DNA from: Candidatus Methanomethylophilus sp. UBA78
Lineage (GTDB): Archaea > Thermoplasmatota > Thermoplasmata > Methanomassiliicoccales > Methanomethylophilaceae
Assembly: GCA_002503545.1 (NCBI GenBank)
Contig: DARY01000031.1
Coordinates: forward strand, 8,870 to 41,777
DNA: 32,908 nucleotides
Direction of reading: 5' to 3'
Shown: piece after piece, positions 17,001 through 24,756 of the stretch
How the letters are laid out: the number at the start of each line of letters is the position of its first letter
Position numbering within the stretch: position 1 is the stretch's first letter
Program-made: the position numbers and the translations under genes
The notes under the pieces: model-generated
The model's input: only the letters and a program-made list of their open reading frames with translations
Told to the model about the DNA's origin: nothing
Databases searched by the model: none

Positions 17001-17357
17001 GTTGCCTTCAAGAATGATATTCCCCATGTCGAAGTAGAGGATGTAACCCTCCTCCACATGTATGCATCCGCCTTCCCTGAAGACGTATTCGCCGGACAGC
17101 ACGTTATCCTCGTTCCCCGGACCGACGGCCACCTCGGCGGAGATCTCTCCGCCGGTTACCTGACCGCCGCTGCCTTTTCCGCCGCTCCCGGCGGGAGGGA
17201 GATCCAGGACGGGGACCCCCTTCGGCTCGTAACCGTAACCGTCCGCACCGTCCGACTCCGCCGCCTCCCCCTGGACGGAGACCGCGAAGGACGGTACCAC
17301 CATGCAAAGCGCGACGACCGCCGCTATGAACACTGTCGATATTCTCCTAATGTGCAT
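14085..17357 (-). CDS. Large secreted, membrane-anchored surface protein (adhesin-like)
   Basis: This 1,090-residue protein starts with a Sec-type signal peptide (MHIRRI, then a hydrophobic stretch STVFIAAVVALCMVVPSFA). It ends with a single transmembrane helix (MVLVGAAAAAIAAVGLAGAYF) followed by LHRRSASP, so it should be displayed outside with a short cytosolic tail. The ectodomain is acidic, rich in Gly, Ser, Val and Thr, and shows alternating beta-strand patterns. No catalytic motif, Cys pair or known repeat was recognised. Such proteins are common in host-associated methanogens as adhesin-like proteins; that role here is an inference. It ends in TAA, one of only two such genes here. A TATA box lies at 17407-17416 and a perfect hairpin falls in the leader. 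No Shine-Dalgarno at normal spacing was seen. Confidence 0.8.
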   Translation of the reverse strand: MHIRRISTVFIAAVVALCMVVPSFAVSVQGEAAESDGADGYGYEPKGVPVLDLPPAGSGGKGSGGQVTGGEISAEVAVGPGNEDNVLSGEYVFREGGCIHVEEGYILYFDMGNIILEGNGGIAVRFDGGASAGIIVGGMQILLKTFDGETDATLTGKGTVVFGGEGLIHLEILKGFEFRLGGFAVTASGDNTMDFTIDSFKADFGGLSVTYPSGEGTDTLTVSGNGDISMTYKTEGGRMLAGLEGEMALSASGGNFSASFEMVSDLLLAVPSEEPDSLGEYVSGSVGFSAEVSAKFDLSPGGEDPSELDVELEKLRMTASLSGDTGSETFAVSGKVSFDRFFAAIRSEGTDVMLEIRDFSIGSDARVSLDAVMGLAEYWLIPVKNPTLPVLEPPSDEIYAAVEDFASGDPSDGQVEFYLEDFAADPVSGYVDFPLLLSLPNNLYGLSDDFAVFIAKMRAVEYISLSLDIGGLDLEIGTGDASVDVEAGGISAGASISNSTGEDVTVSKVEADARAETFRLKISSADTSISRLEAGADLSLDGEVGTFVNSSDEIEVEHFVFKGSVGLSLYAKGYVDGSLFMMQVDGGEFGFDFSNKGMYANIAVEMLRMGLFGTEMSFSSVSVDTDGKLSAEEMRMSGTFLHPMGVGYGMFASCDISVKGLRSNGFGDPASSVDRVDARIELASGSTLELKSTWNSRTVSVNGGNVTRDEISTVFPFNSIITTQMGIVPEGTTLTFGGDSLYVAESFYVSEGGSVSGPFAFENLFSDQTAGYSLSNRINGGYVGVEYTRDGPSFFLVPEEGYTGTGVASPSGFAYDAGTKGMTIAAAGTVTVLSGTVEGFEQYNVHLNLGGGNVEEYVYGFMDSITKAIPATGDGRIPLFVANGFGKSVGEVTETAGSFTWSHQLKTAGDLDATVHYGEQVSVTVGENTFDADGLRFTIPSDASGTVTVRTASGVIWEIDGGANQGRTYTLFSQKTVYGGHDAYLLNCEGGRATVYLPADGSDSVLFHVNGVGLSSVAASSFVEMDGAGYLKYDEGSYSYFYAGADPYPDPSSGSAGNGIDMVLVGAAAAAIAAVGLAGAYFLHRRSASP

Positions 17358-17370
17358 CCCTTCCGAACAT

Positions 17371-17416
17371 TTCCGAGAAAATGCTCGGAATCACATGCCG
17401 TCCGAGGATATTTAAG
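17371..17416 (-). promoter_or_regulatory. Surface-protein promoter with inverted repeat at the transcription start
   Basis: Minus-strand TATA element (17407-17416, complement of GGATATTTAA). A perfect 7-bp inverted repeat, TTCCGAG and CTCGGAA with a 6-nt spacer (17371-17390), covers the predicted start and early leader. It could be an operator or a 5' UTR hairpin. Confidence 0.45.
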
Positions 17417-17599
17417 AACCACAGTGCGGGGAGACGCCGTCCCGGCCCGCGGCCGTCTCGCGACGGTCCCAGCATGCAGCAGGTTTTTACAACCGCCCCC
17501 CGTTTTTAAAAAAGATGTGGGACATTGTTTATACCGTCAAAACATCACGGGCGCAAACGCGGAAGACATCTACCGCGATCCGACAAAAGGATGTTTGAA

Positions 17600-18631
17600 A
17601 TGACAGAGATGCAGACATTGTTCCCGTTCGTTCGCATAGTTAGGCAGGAGAAGATGAAGAGGGCCCTGCTCCTGAACGTCATCGACCCCGGCATCGGGGG
17701 CGTGCTCATAAAAGGCGAGAAGGGGACGGCGAAATCGACGGCCGTGAGGTCCATGGCGCAGTTCCTCCCCGCAAGACCCGCCGTCGGCGGATGCGCCTAC
17801 CGCTGCGACCCGCGCTACCCGAAGAGGCTCTGCGCCGACTGCCGCGCCAGAATCGAGGCGGGCGAGAAGCTGGAGACCGTCGAGGTCCCCATGAGGGTCA
17901 TAGAGCTCCCCCTCAACGCCACCGAGGACAGGGTCTCCGGCACGCTCGACCTCGAGTACGTGCTCAAGACCGGCAGGAAGAAGTTCGAACCCGGCGTCCT
18001 GGCGGCCGCCAACGGCAACATCCTCTACGTCGACGAGATAAACCTCCTGGACGACCACATAATAGACCTGCTCCTGGACTCCGCCGCCATGGGCGTCAAC
18101 TACGTCGAGAGGGAGGGGGTCTCCTTCTCCCACCCGGCGAGGTTCGTGCTCGTCGGGACCATGAACCCCGAGGAGGGCAACCTGAGGCCCCAGCTGCTCG
18201 ACAGGTTCGGCCTGTCGGTGGAGGTCGAGGGGGAGGACAGCATAGCGACGAGGACCGAGGTCATAAAGAGGAGGCTGGCCTTCGACGCCGACCCCGAGGC
18301 CTACCTCGAATCCTGCGCCGGGGAGCTGAAGGCCCTGACGGAGCAGATCGCGAGGGCGAGGGAGCTGCTTCCGAGGATCCCCATCGACGACGGGGCCGTG
18401 ACCATGGCGGCCAAGCTGTCGATGAGGTTCAACATGGAGGGGCACAGGTCCGACATAACGCTCATCCGCGCCGCCAGGGCCAACGCGGCCCTCGGGGGCA
18501 GGACGGGGATCTCCAAGGAGGACATGAGGGACGTGGCCTCCCTCGTCCTCTCGCACCGTGTGAAGAGGAGCGCGTTCGACAAGACCAAGTTCGACGAGAG
18601 CGAGGTCACGGAATGTCTGTCCAGAATGTGA
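17600..18631 (+). CDS. Chelatase AAA+ subunit I (ChlI/BchI-like)
   Basis: This 343-residue MoxR/ChlI-class AAA+ ATPase has Walker A GEKGTAKST (39-47) and Walker B NILYVDEINLLDDHI. The helix-2 insert reads AAMGVNYVEREG, sensor 1 is VGTMNPEEGNLRPQLLDRF, and the C-terminal lid has the RSDIT segment. Four cysteines in GGCAYRCDPRYPKRLCADC match the Cys-containing insert of many archaeal and bacterial ChlI homologues. With a ChlD-like partner such proteins power metal insertion into tetrapyrroles by a large CobN/ChlH subunit, which is not in this window. The next gene overlaps the 3' end by 19 bp. ATG 17600 is chosen because AAAGGATG lies just upstream; ATG 17591 is possible. TATA candidates are at 17502-17512 and 17527-17535. 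Confidence 0.88.
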   Translation: MTEMQTLFPFVRIVRQEKMKRALLLNVIDPGIGGVLIKGEKGTAKSTAVRSMAQFLPARPAVGGCAYRCDPRYPKRLCADCRARIEAGEKLETVEVPMRVIELPLNATEDRVSGTLDLEYVLKTGRKKFEPGVLAAANGNILYVDEINLLDDHIIDLLLDSAAMGVNYVEREGVSFSHPARFVLVGTMNPEEGNLRPQLLDRFGLSVEVEGEDSIATRTEVIKRRLAFDADPEAYLESCAGELKALTEQIARARELLPRIPIDDGAVTMAAKLSMRFNMEGHRSDITLIRAARANAALGGRTGISKEDMRDVASLVLSHRVKRSAFDKTKFDESEVTECLSRM

Positions 18632-20559
18632 GCGGCGAAGGCCTCCCTTTCTCCGCCATATACGGGAACGGGACCGCCAAGACCGCACTGCTGTGCGCGG
18701 CGGTGAACCCCCGTATAAAGGCCGTCCTCATAAAGGGGCTGTCGGGGACCGGCAAGACCGCGCTGGCACGTTCCGTCGGCGGGATAGACCCGGGCAGGAG
18801 GGTCGTGAACGTGCCGCTCAACGTCACCGACGAGCAGCTGTTCGGGGCCATAGACCTGGAGCTCGCCATCGCCACCGGGAAGGTCGAGCTGGGCGAGAGC
18901 CTCCTCATGAGGGCGGACGGGAACTACCTGTACCTGGACGATGCGGACCTCTTCGACGCCGGCGTCCTCACGGCGATGCTGAACGGCGTGCGCGACGGCA
19001 GGGTCTTCGTCGAGAGGGAGAACATATCCACATCCTACGCCTGCGACACCACCGTCCTGGCCAGCATGAACTCCAACAGGAAGTACATCGACAGGCACGT
19101 CCTGGACTGCTTCGACCTGTGCGTGACTATGCGGAAACCGAAGGAGTCCGACGAGTGCGAGGAGGTCATCAGGAGGAACCTCTCGTTCTACGACGGGGCC
19201 CTCGCCGGACGCACCGACTTCGCCGCCGACGACAGGGCGCAGGCCGAGGCGGTCGCGGCGGCCAGGGAGTTGCTGCCGTCTGTCCGCATATCGCAGAGGC
19301 AGATGCGCAGCATAGCCAGGATCTGCACGGCCATCGGCGTCAAGGGATGCAGGGGCGCCATCTCCACGGCGCAGACGGCTCTGGCGCTCGCCGCCCTCGC
19401 GGGGAGGAAGCGCGTCACCGACACCGATACGGCGCAGGCGGCCCTCCTGTGCCTGGAGCACCGCCGCACTAAACACCAGGTCAGGAAGGAGAAGAAGCAG
19501 TACAATCCGCTGGAGACGGGGGAGAACCCGCTGGGGGGCATAAAGAGGTTCATCCACGACGACAGAGGGGAGACCGCGGAGGCCAGGATAGTCAGGGGCA
19601 TGAACGGGGACGTGACGGCGGACCAGGTCGGCTCCGGCGAGGCGTTCATCAAATCGGATGAGGTGGAGGACGTGGTGGCCGCGGTCGGGGAGACCTTCGA
19701 GGCCATCGACCTGCTCGAGGCCGAGGACAGCAACGGCTCCTTCTCGGGCGACGACGTCGCCAAGAGGCGCTACGTGGAGAGCACCGACCGCAACGGGAAG
19801 TACATAAAATCGCGCATACCCGGCGGCAAATACCCGGACATCGCCTTCGACGCGACCGTGCGCGCCGCCGCACCCTATCAGAGGAACCGCAGGGGGGCGG
19901 ACGGGGAAGGGGTCAAACTGGAGAAGCAGGACATCAGGGAGAAGGTCAGGCAGAAGCAGATCTCCTCCACCTTCCTGTTCCTCCTCGACACGAGCGGCTC
20001 GCTGATAATCCGCAACAGGATGAGCAAGGTCAAGGCAGCGATGATCTCGATGCTCAGCACCCATTACGTCAAAAGGGACAGGGTGGGTCTGATGACCTTC
20101 AACGAGGACGCCATAGAGCTGATCCTGCAGCCCACCAGGGCCGTGGAGCAGCTGGAACCCATCATAGACTCCATCGCCGTGGGCCAGGGGACCCCGCTCA
20201 GCGCCGCCCTCGTCAAGGTCTACGAGTACATGATGCCGTACACCCTGAAGCACCCCGACGAGAAGTGCCACATAGTCCTGATAACCGACGGGAAGGCCAC
20301 CGAGGCGATGGACAGCTACAAGAACCCCATCGACGAGGCCCTCGAGATCTCCAAGATGGTGAACATACCCAACTCGGACTGGATAGTCATCGACTCCGGG
20401 CTGGGATACACCAAGAACGACATCCCGAAGATGCTGGCCGAGAACCTGCACGGCAAGTTCTTCCTGCTGGACGACCTCGAGGTGAAGGACGACAGACCCA
20501 ACATCTGGAAGGGCTGGTCCGACGGCTACACGGGCGTGGTCGACCATCTGAACAGGTGA
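18613..20559 (+). CDS. Chelatase subunit D (ChlD/BchD-like: AAA+ plus VWA)
   Basis: This 648-residue protein has an N-terminal AAA+ domain with Walker A GLSGTGKT (42-49) and a Walker B-like NYLYLDDADLFDAGVL. A charged linker follows (KHQVRKEKKQYNPLETGENP), and the C-terminal von Willebrand A domain begins near residue 455. Its MIDAS motif is LLDTSGS, followed by the conserved GTPLSAAL Thr and the LITDGKATE Asp. This is the domain order of magnesium/cobalt chelatase D subunits. Unlike many BchD proteins, its Walker A is intact. GAGGT lies before ATG 18613, and the gene overlaps chlI-like by 19 bp, so translation is coupled. Cobalt or nickel rather than magnesium is likely, because the adjacent convergent operon encodes Co/Ni uptake and no chlorophyll genes are expected. 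Confidence 0.85.
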   Translation: MSVQNVSGEGLPFSAIYGNGTAKTALLCAAVNPRIKAVLIKGLSGTGKTALARSVGGIDPGRRVVNVPLNVTDEQLFGAIDLELAIATGKVELGESLLMRADGNYLYLDDADLFDAGVLTAMLNGVRDGRVFVERENISTSYACDTTVLASMNSNRKYIDRHVLDCFDLCVTMRKPKESDECEEVIRRNLSFYDGALAGRTDFAADDRAQAEAVAAARELLPSVRISQRQMRSIARICTAIGVKGCRGAISTAQTALALAALAGRKRVTDTDTAQAALLCLEHRRTKHQVRKEKKQYNPLETGENPLGGIKRFIHDDRGETAEARIVRGMNGDVTADQVGSGEAFIKSDEVEDVVAAVGETFEAIDLLEAEDSNGSFSGDDVAKRRYVESTDRNGKYIKSRIPGGKYPDIAFDATVRAAAPYQRNRRGADGEGVKLEKQDIREKVRQKQISSTFLFLLDTSGSLIIRNRMSKVKAAMISMLSTHYVKRDRVGLMTFNEDAIELILQPTRAVEQLEPIIDSIAVGQGTPLSAALVKVYEYMMPYTLKHPDEKCHIVLITDGKATEAMDSYKNPIDEALEISKMVNIPNSDWIVIDSGLGYTKNDIPKMLAENLHGKFFLLDDLEVKDDRPNIWKGWSDGYTGVVDHLNR

Positions 20560-20564
20560 GGGGC

Positions 20565-21728
20565 TCAGGAGACCTCGCGGAGGACCTCCGTCCCTATCCT
20601 GCCGAAACCGGCCTTCTCCACGAACTCCGCGCTGCGTAAGGCGGCCCCGATCATGCAGGGGTCGCAGAGCAGCACGGAGTCGGCCCCCTCCATGCATCTG
20701 ATCGTGCAGTTCTCGGGACCCTCGTAGAAGAAGTCGATGCCGACCCTCGCGATGTCCTTCGCACGTCTGGCACTTTTACCGTAGATGCCCTTCGGAAGCC
20801 CCGACAGGCCGGCCGACTCCAGGGCCGAGGAGACGGCCACGTCGTCCGCCCCCGCCTGGACGGGGAGTATGTGGAGGGTGCCTATGTCCCCTCTGGGTCT
20901 GACGGTCTTGCTGATCAGCTGCGCCATGGTCCTCGGGTACGGGGCCGGATCGGTGCCGCGCAGCGAGGAGAGGCCCTCGTTCATGAGGAAGACCTTGGGC
21001 GGCATCAGTCCGGCCAGGTAGACGGCCGGCTTGTCGGCGTAGAACGCCTCCGGCTCGCCCGAATAGGAGCACCTGCCGTACTGCATGACGCTTATCTCGT
21101 CCGCCCAGGCATATGCCAGATCGGTGTCGTGCGAGGACATGGCCACGGTCGTCCCCTCGCGGTTCAGCTGTTCGACCATCTCCATGATCTCCGATGCCAT
21201 CTGGGGGTCGAGACCCGCGGTCGGCTCGTCCATTATGAGGACCTTGGGGCGCATGGCGAGGACCCCCGCTATGGAGACCCTCTTCCTCTGGCCGTAGGAC
21301 AGGCGCATTATACCGCTCTTCCTGAAGTCCTGCATACCCACCATGAACAGCGCATCGTCCACCCTCCTCTCCACCTCGTCCTTGGGAAGACCCAGGTTCT
21401 CCGGTCCGAACGCCACGTCCTCCTCCACTATCGGGCGGAAGAGCATGTCGTCGGGGTTCTGGAACAGTATAGCGACGTCGGTGCGCATCCTCGTGACGTC
21501 CTTCCTGCCGTAGGAGATCTGTTTGCCGCCGTAGCGCACGGTCCCGGATTCGGGCCTGTAGAGGGCGTTCAGAACCCCGAACAGCGTCGATTTCCCGGCC
21601 CCGTTCGCACCGATTATGGCGGTCTTGGAACCCTCGCGTATCCTCACCGTGACATCAGAAAGGGCAGGCTGGCACTTACGTCCGTAGCGGTAGGTCACCC
21701 CGTCCGCTTCGAGGATGTACCCGCTCAC
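20565..21728 (-). CDS. cbiO: Cobalt/nickel ECF transporter ATPase CbiO (second copy) with C-terminal extension
   Basis: This 387-residue protein begins with GTG (VSGYILEADGVTYRYG). The ABC ATPase domain has Walker A GANGAGKST, Q-loop LFQNPDDMLF, signature LSYGQRKR (Tyr for the usual Gly), Walker B VLIMDEPTAGLDP and switch His in SSHDTDLAYAWAD. About 100 extra residues follow the ATPase, containing GIYGKSARRAKDIA, CTIRCMEGADSVLLCDPC and VEKAGFGRIG. A similar extension is present in the upstream copy. The start is set by an ideal Shine-Dalgarno GGAGGTGATC (21731-21740), which also contains the end of the upstream gene, with GTGA stop/start overlap. It energises metal uptake with CbiMNQ at the membrane. 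It is convergent with the chlD-like gene, 5 bp apart. Confidence 0.9.
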   Translation of the reverse strand: MSGYILEADGVTYRYGRKCQPALSDVTVRIREGSKTAIIGANGAGKSTLFGVLNALYRPESGTVRYGGKQISYGRKDVTRMRTDVAILFQNPDDMLFRPIVEEDVAFGPENLGLPKDEVERRVDDALFMVGMQDFRKSGIMRLSYGQRKRVSIAGVLAMRPKVLIMDEPTAGLDPQMASEIMEMVEQLNREGTTVAMSSHDTDLAYAWADEISVMQYGRCSYSGEPEAFYADKPAVYLAGLMPPKVFLMNEGLSSLRGTDPAPYPRTMAQLISKTVRPRGDIGTLHILPVQAGADDVAVSSALESAGLSGLPKGIYGKSARRAKDIARVGIDFFYEGPENCTIRCMEGADSVLLCDPCMIGAALRSAEFVEKAGFGRIGTEVLREVS

Positions 21729-22867
21729 TGGATCACCTCCATCCCGATCTCGGACCCGAACGCGGACAGCCTCTCCGCCTTCTCCCTGACTATCGGCTCG
21801 TAGACGGCATCGTATAGGAGGACGGAATCCCTCCCCAGGACGGCCTCGGCCAGACAGGAGTCGATGCCGTCGAAGTAGAAGTCGACCTTCTCGGCCCCCT
21901 CCGAGGCGGCGTACCTCGCCTCGGTACCGTACAATCCTATGCGGGCCCCCTCGCCCGCCTCCGCGACCGCCCTCCTGTAGCGGTCGTCGATGGGTCCTCC
22001 GGAGTACGGGATGCAGAACACCCTGCCCGCCGTACCGTCCGACCCGCCGAACTTGGCCAGGTACTCGCTGACCGTCCTCGGGTACGGATGCTCCCCCGCC
22101 CCGACTATGCATGACATCTCGCGGTTCATGCTGAAGGTGGAGGGGCTCAGCAGACCGCTCAGGAGGACCTCGTCTATGCCGCGGTAGAACCCCTCGGACT
22201 CCCCACTGTAGACCATGCGCCCCCTGCGGAGCACGCGGACCCCGTCCGCCCAGGCATATGCCAGATCCACGTCGTGCGTGGATATGAGCACGGTGACGCC
22301 CTCGAGATGGAGCCTCTCCGCCAGCTCCATGACCTCCATGGAGGACTGCGGGTCGAGGCCCGCGGTGGGCTCGTCCATTATCATGACCCTGGGCCTGACG
22401 GCGAGGGCCCCGGCTATGGCTACCCTCTTCCTCTGGCCCCCGGACAGCTGCTGCAGGGGGACTCCGCGGAAATCCGACATCCTCACGTCGCGGAGGGCCC
22501 TGTCTATCCTCTCGCCTACCTCGTCCCGGGGCACGCCCATGTTCAGGGGACCGAAGGCCACGTCCTCCTCCACCGTGGAGGAGAACATCTGCTCGTCCGG
22601 GTTCTGCAGCACCACGGCCACCTCGGAACGGAGCTCCGTGAGGCCCTTCCTGGTGTACTCCACCGGCCTGCCGCGGTAGAGGACCTCGCCCTTCACCGGT
22701 CTGTAGACGCCGGCCAGGGTGTAGAACAGAGTCGTCTTCCCGGCCCCGTTGGCCCCCAGTATGGCGGTGCGGCCGCCCTCGGGTATTTCCATGTCCACGT
22801 CGTCGAGGACGAACGGCAGGTTGTCGTGGTGCCTGAAGCTCACCCCTTCCATTCTGAATACATCCAT
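21725..22867 (-). CDS. cbiO: Cobalt/nickel ECF transporter ATPase CbiO (first copy) with C-terminal extension
   Basis: This 380-residue protein starts MDVFRMEGVSFRHHD. Motifs are Walker A GANGAGKTT (38-46), Q-loop VLQNPDEQMF, signature LSGGQRKR, Walker B VMIMDEPTAGLDP, and the switch His in STHDVDLAYAWAD. The extra C-terminal part, after SEYLAKFGG, contains RIGLYGTEARYAASEG, VDFYFDGIDSCLAEAVL and GRDSVLLYD, which parallels that of the downstream copy. The pair arose by tandem duplication; a 22-bp stretch near the switch-His region is still identical between the two genes. ATG 22867 follows the CbiMNQ stop by four bases, and GGTGAT overlapping that stop is the likely ribosome-binding site. Confidence 0.9.
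   Translation of the reverse strand: MDVFRMEGVSFRHHDNLPFVLDDVDMEIPEGGRTAILGANGAGKTTLFYTLAGVYRPVKGEVLYRGRPVEYTRKGLTELRSEVAVVLQNPDEQMFSSTVEEDVAFGPLNMGVPRDEVGERIDRALRDVRMSDFRGVPLQQLSGGQRKRVAIAGALAVRPRVMIMDEPTAGLDPQSSMEVMELAERLHLEGVTVLISTHDVDLAYAWADGVRVLRRGRMVYSGESEGFYRGIDEVLLSGLLSPSTFSMNREMSCIVGAGEHPYPRTVSEYLAKFGGSDGTAGRVFCIPYSGGPIDDRYRRAVAEAGEGARIGLYGTEARYAASEGAEKVDFYFDGIDSCLAEAVLGRDSVLLYDAVYEPIVREKAERLSAFGSEIGMEVIQ
21731..21740 (-). promoter_or_regulatory. Full-length Shine-Dalgarno of the second cbiO
   Basis: On the minus strand GGAGGTGATC, complementary to ten bases of the conserved archaeal 16S rRNA 3' tail, lies two bases before GTG 21728. It decides this start and overlaps the last codons of the first cbiO. 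Confidence 0.75.
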
Positions 22868-22871
22868 GAGA

Positions 22872-24737
22872 TCACCATCCGAGGAGGGGCGCGAACAGCC
22901 CCGCCATGTCGTTCCAGTTGGCCAGGTCGCGCCCGAACACGAAGAGGGCGGCCGCGGCGGCCAGGGTCGCCAGCACCCAGGTCCAGGATATGCTCCGGGG
23001 CATGTTGTATATGGGGAAGTGGCCCTGGTAGTTCCTGCAGGCCAGGGAGGCCTCGGATTTCTCCGCCAGCTCCATGGAGAACATGAAGGTCCCCACCATG
23101 GCGCCCGCATAGGCCCTCATGGTGCGGACGGGCCCGTTGTACCCGAGACGGCACCGCGCCGCCTTGAGCATGACCAGCATCCTCTCGAGGAGGAGGAACG
23201 CGTACCTGTAGACGAGCACCACTATCTCCACGATCTCCGCCGGCATCCTGAGCTTCCTGCAGGCCTGTGCCAGATGGGGGATCGGGGTGGAGCTGGCGAA
23301 CGAGAGCATCAGCGTGACGCCGGCTATCGCCCTGAAGAACACCAGCCAGGCCTGGTCGAAGCTCTCCTGGGTCATGTACATGTCGAACCACAGGACCTTG
23401 CCGGAGAACAGCGCCTCCTGCGAATGGTCGCCCAGTATGGAAATCAGTCCGCACCCGACCACCATGATGAGGACGGCCTCCCCTATGGCCAGCAGGATCA
23501 CCGGCGGCAGCTTGAGGTTGGTGGAGTAGGCCATGAGACCCAGACCTATGCAGAACGTGATCATGGGCACCACTATGCTGTCGGTGACCAGACCGACCAC
23601 CAGCAGTGCCAGCGTGAAGAACAGCTTGCCCAGCGGCGACCAGTTCAGCATCCTGGAACTGTAGGCGAGCTCGTCCATCTCCACCTGATCGCTGGACGAC
23701 CCCCTTCTGCCTGCCGGCGGAACCGCATTCCTCCTGGGCTCGGGGGGCCGCGGTTCTCGCGGACCCTCCCTCTCCAGCTTCTTCCGCGCGTACGATATGC
23801 CGATGAAGAAACCTATGATGACGGCGCCGATGGCCGCCTGCAGGGCGAACAGCAGGGACTCGGTCTCGCCGGGGAGCTCGTAGTCCCCCCATATGCCCTG
23901 GGTCCACTGCACGAAACCGTCCGCGTTCGCCTCTATTATACCGGCCCCGGCGTCGTCCGAGCCGCCGAAGGCGAAACCGTTGGCAGCCCCGTAGATCAGA
24001 GTGGCCACGATGAGGATGGCGATGACCGAGAAACCGATGGCGTAGAACCTCCTGGACCTCTCGCTGCGGACCGGTTCCACCCCGAAGACCTCGGGGCGGG
24101 ATGTCACCAGGTACCTGGCGAACATGGCGAAGATTATCCCCTCGATGAAGGCGAGGGGGATCTGGGTCAGTGCGAAGGTGGTCATGAAGTCGGCGAAGGC
24201 CTGGGCGAATCCGTTGGCGTGGTAGCATATGGTGAGCTGCACGGAGGTGAACACGTACGTCACCAGGTCGGCGAAGAATGCGGCGAAGAACATCGACATG
24301 GGGACGCTCGCCCCGGACCTCCTGAATACGGCCCAGAAGAGCATTCCTGCGATGGGGCCGATGACCCCCATGGAAACGCAGTTCGCGCCGAGGGTCGTGA
24401 GACCGCCGTGCGCCAGAAGCAACGCCTGGAAGATCAGCACGATGAGGGACAGTACGGAGCATACACAGACCCCGTAGAGGACGACGGCGAGACCGGTCCC
24501 CGTGGGATGGGAACTCGACCCCGTGGCCGAGGGCAGCTTGAGAGAGGACAGCAGGAAGATGAACGCACCCGAAAGGGCGACCGTCATCTTCTGCTCGGGA
24601 TGTTCGCGTATTATGCCGATGATCTTTCTGGCACCGACCGCCACGAACGGGATCATCACCAAGAACCAGATGATGCACCATTCCAGCGGAAGATACCCCT
24701 CCATTATGTGTATCTGAATTCCCCCGGGTCCGCCCAT
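22872..24737 (-). CDS. cbiM: CbiM-CbiN-CbiQ fusion: cobalt/nickel ECF transporter membrane components in one chain
   Basis: This 621-residue protein holds three parts. Residues 1-225 are CbiM: IHIMEGYLPLEWC, LLSSLKLPSATGSSSHPTG and AHGGLTTLGAN are its metal-site and family motifs. About 230-330 is CbiN-like: a helix (AIGFSVIAILIVATLIYG), an extracytosolic stretch and a second helix (LLFALQAAIGAVIIGFFIG). After a Pro/Arg-rich linker (about 335-365) comes CbiQ to the end, with the ATPase-coupling segment YRYAFLLLERMLVMLKAARCRLG. Together with CbiO they form a Co2+ or Ni2+ importer. These are normally two or three genes. ATG 24737 is leaderless (TATA 24757-24764). It puts ten residues ahead of the IHIMEG motif, although CbiM normally begins MHIMEG with His2 a metal ligand. 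ATG 24704 would remove that His. Confidence 0.9.
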   Translation of the reverse strand: MGGPGGIQIHIMEGYLPLEWCIIWFLVMIPFVAVGARKIIGIIREHPEQKMTVALSGAFIFLLSSLKLPSATGSSSHPTGTGLAVVLYGVCVCSVLSLIVLIFQALLLAHGGLTTLGANCVSMGVIGPIAGMLFWAVFRRSGASVPMSMFFAAFFADLVTYVFTSVQLTICYHANGFAQAFADFMTTFALTQIPLAFIEGIIFAMFARYLVTSRPEVFGVEPVRSERSRRFYAIGFSVIAILIVATLIYGAANGFAFGGSDDAGAGIIEANADGFVQWTQGIWGDYELPGETESLLFALQAAIGAVIIGFFIGISYARKKLEREGPREPRPPEPRRNAVPPAGRRGSSSDQVEMDELAYSSRMLNWSPLGKLFFTLALLVVGLVTDSIVVPMITFCIGLGLMAYSTNLKLPPVILLAIGEAVLIMVVGCGLISILGDHSQEALFSGKVLWFDMYMTQESFDQAWLVFFRAIAGVTLMLSFASSTPIPHLAQACRKLRMPAEIVEIVVLVYRYAFLLLERMLVMLKAARCRLGYNGPVRTMRAYAGAMVGTFMFSMELAEKSEASLACRNYQGHFPIYNMPRSISWTWVLATLAAAAALFVFGRDLANWNDMAGLFAPLLGW

Positions 24738-24756
24738 CGGGCGGCGTTGTCCCTAA

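Noticed and set aside
18301..20697. 798-codon minus-strand frame antisense to the chlD-like gene
   Set aside because: The plus frame has Walker A and MIDAS motifs; the antisense has none.
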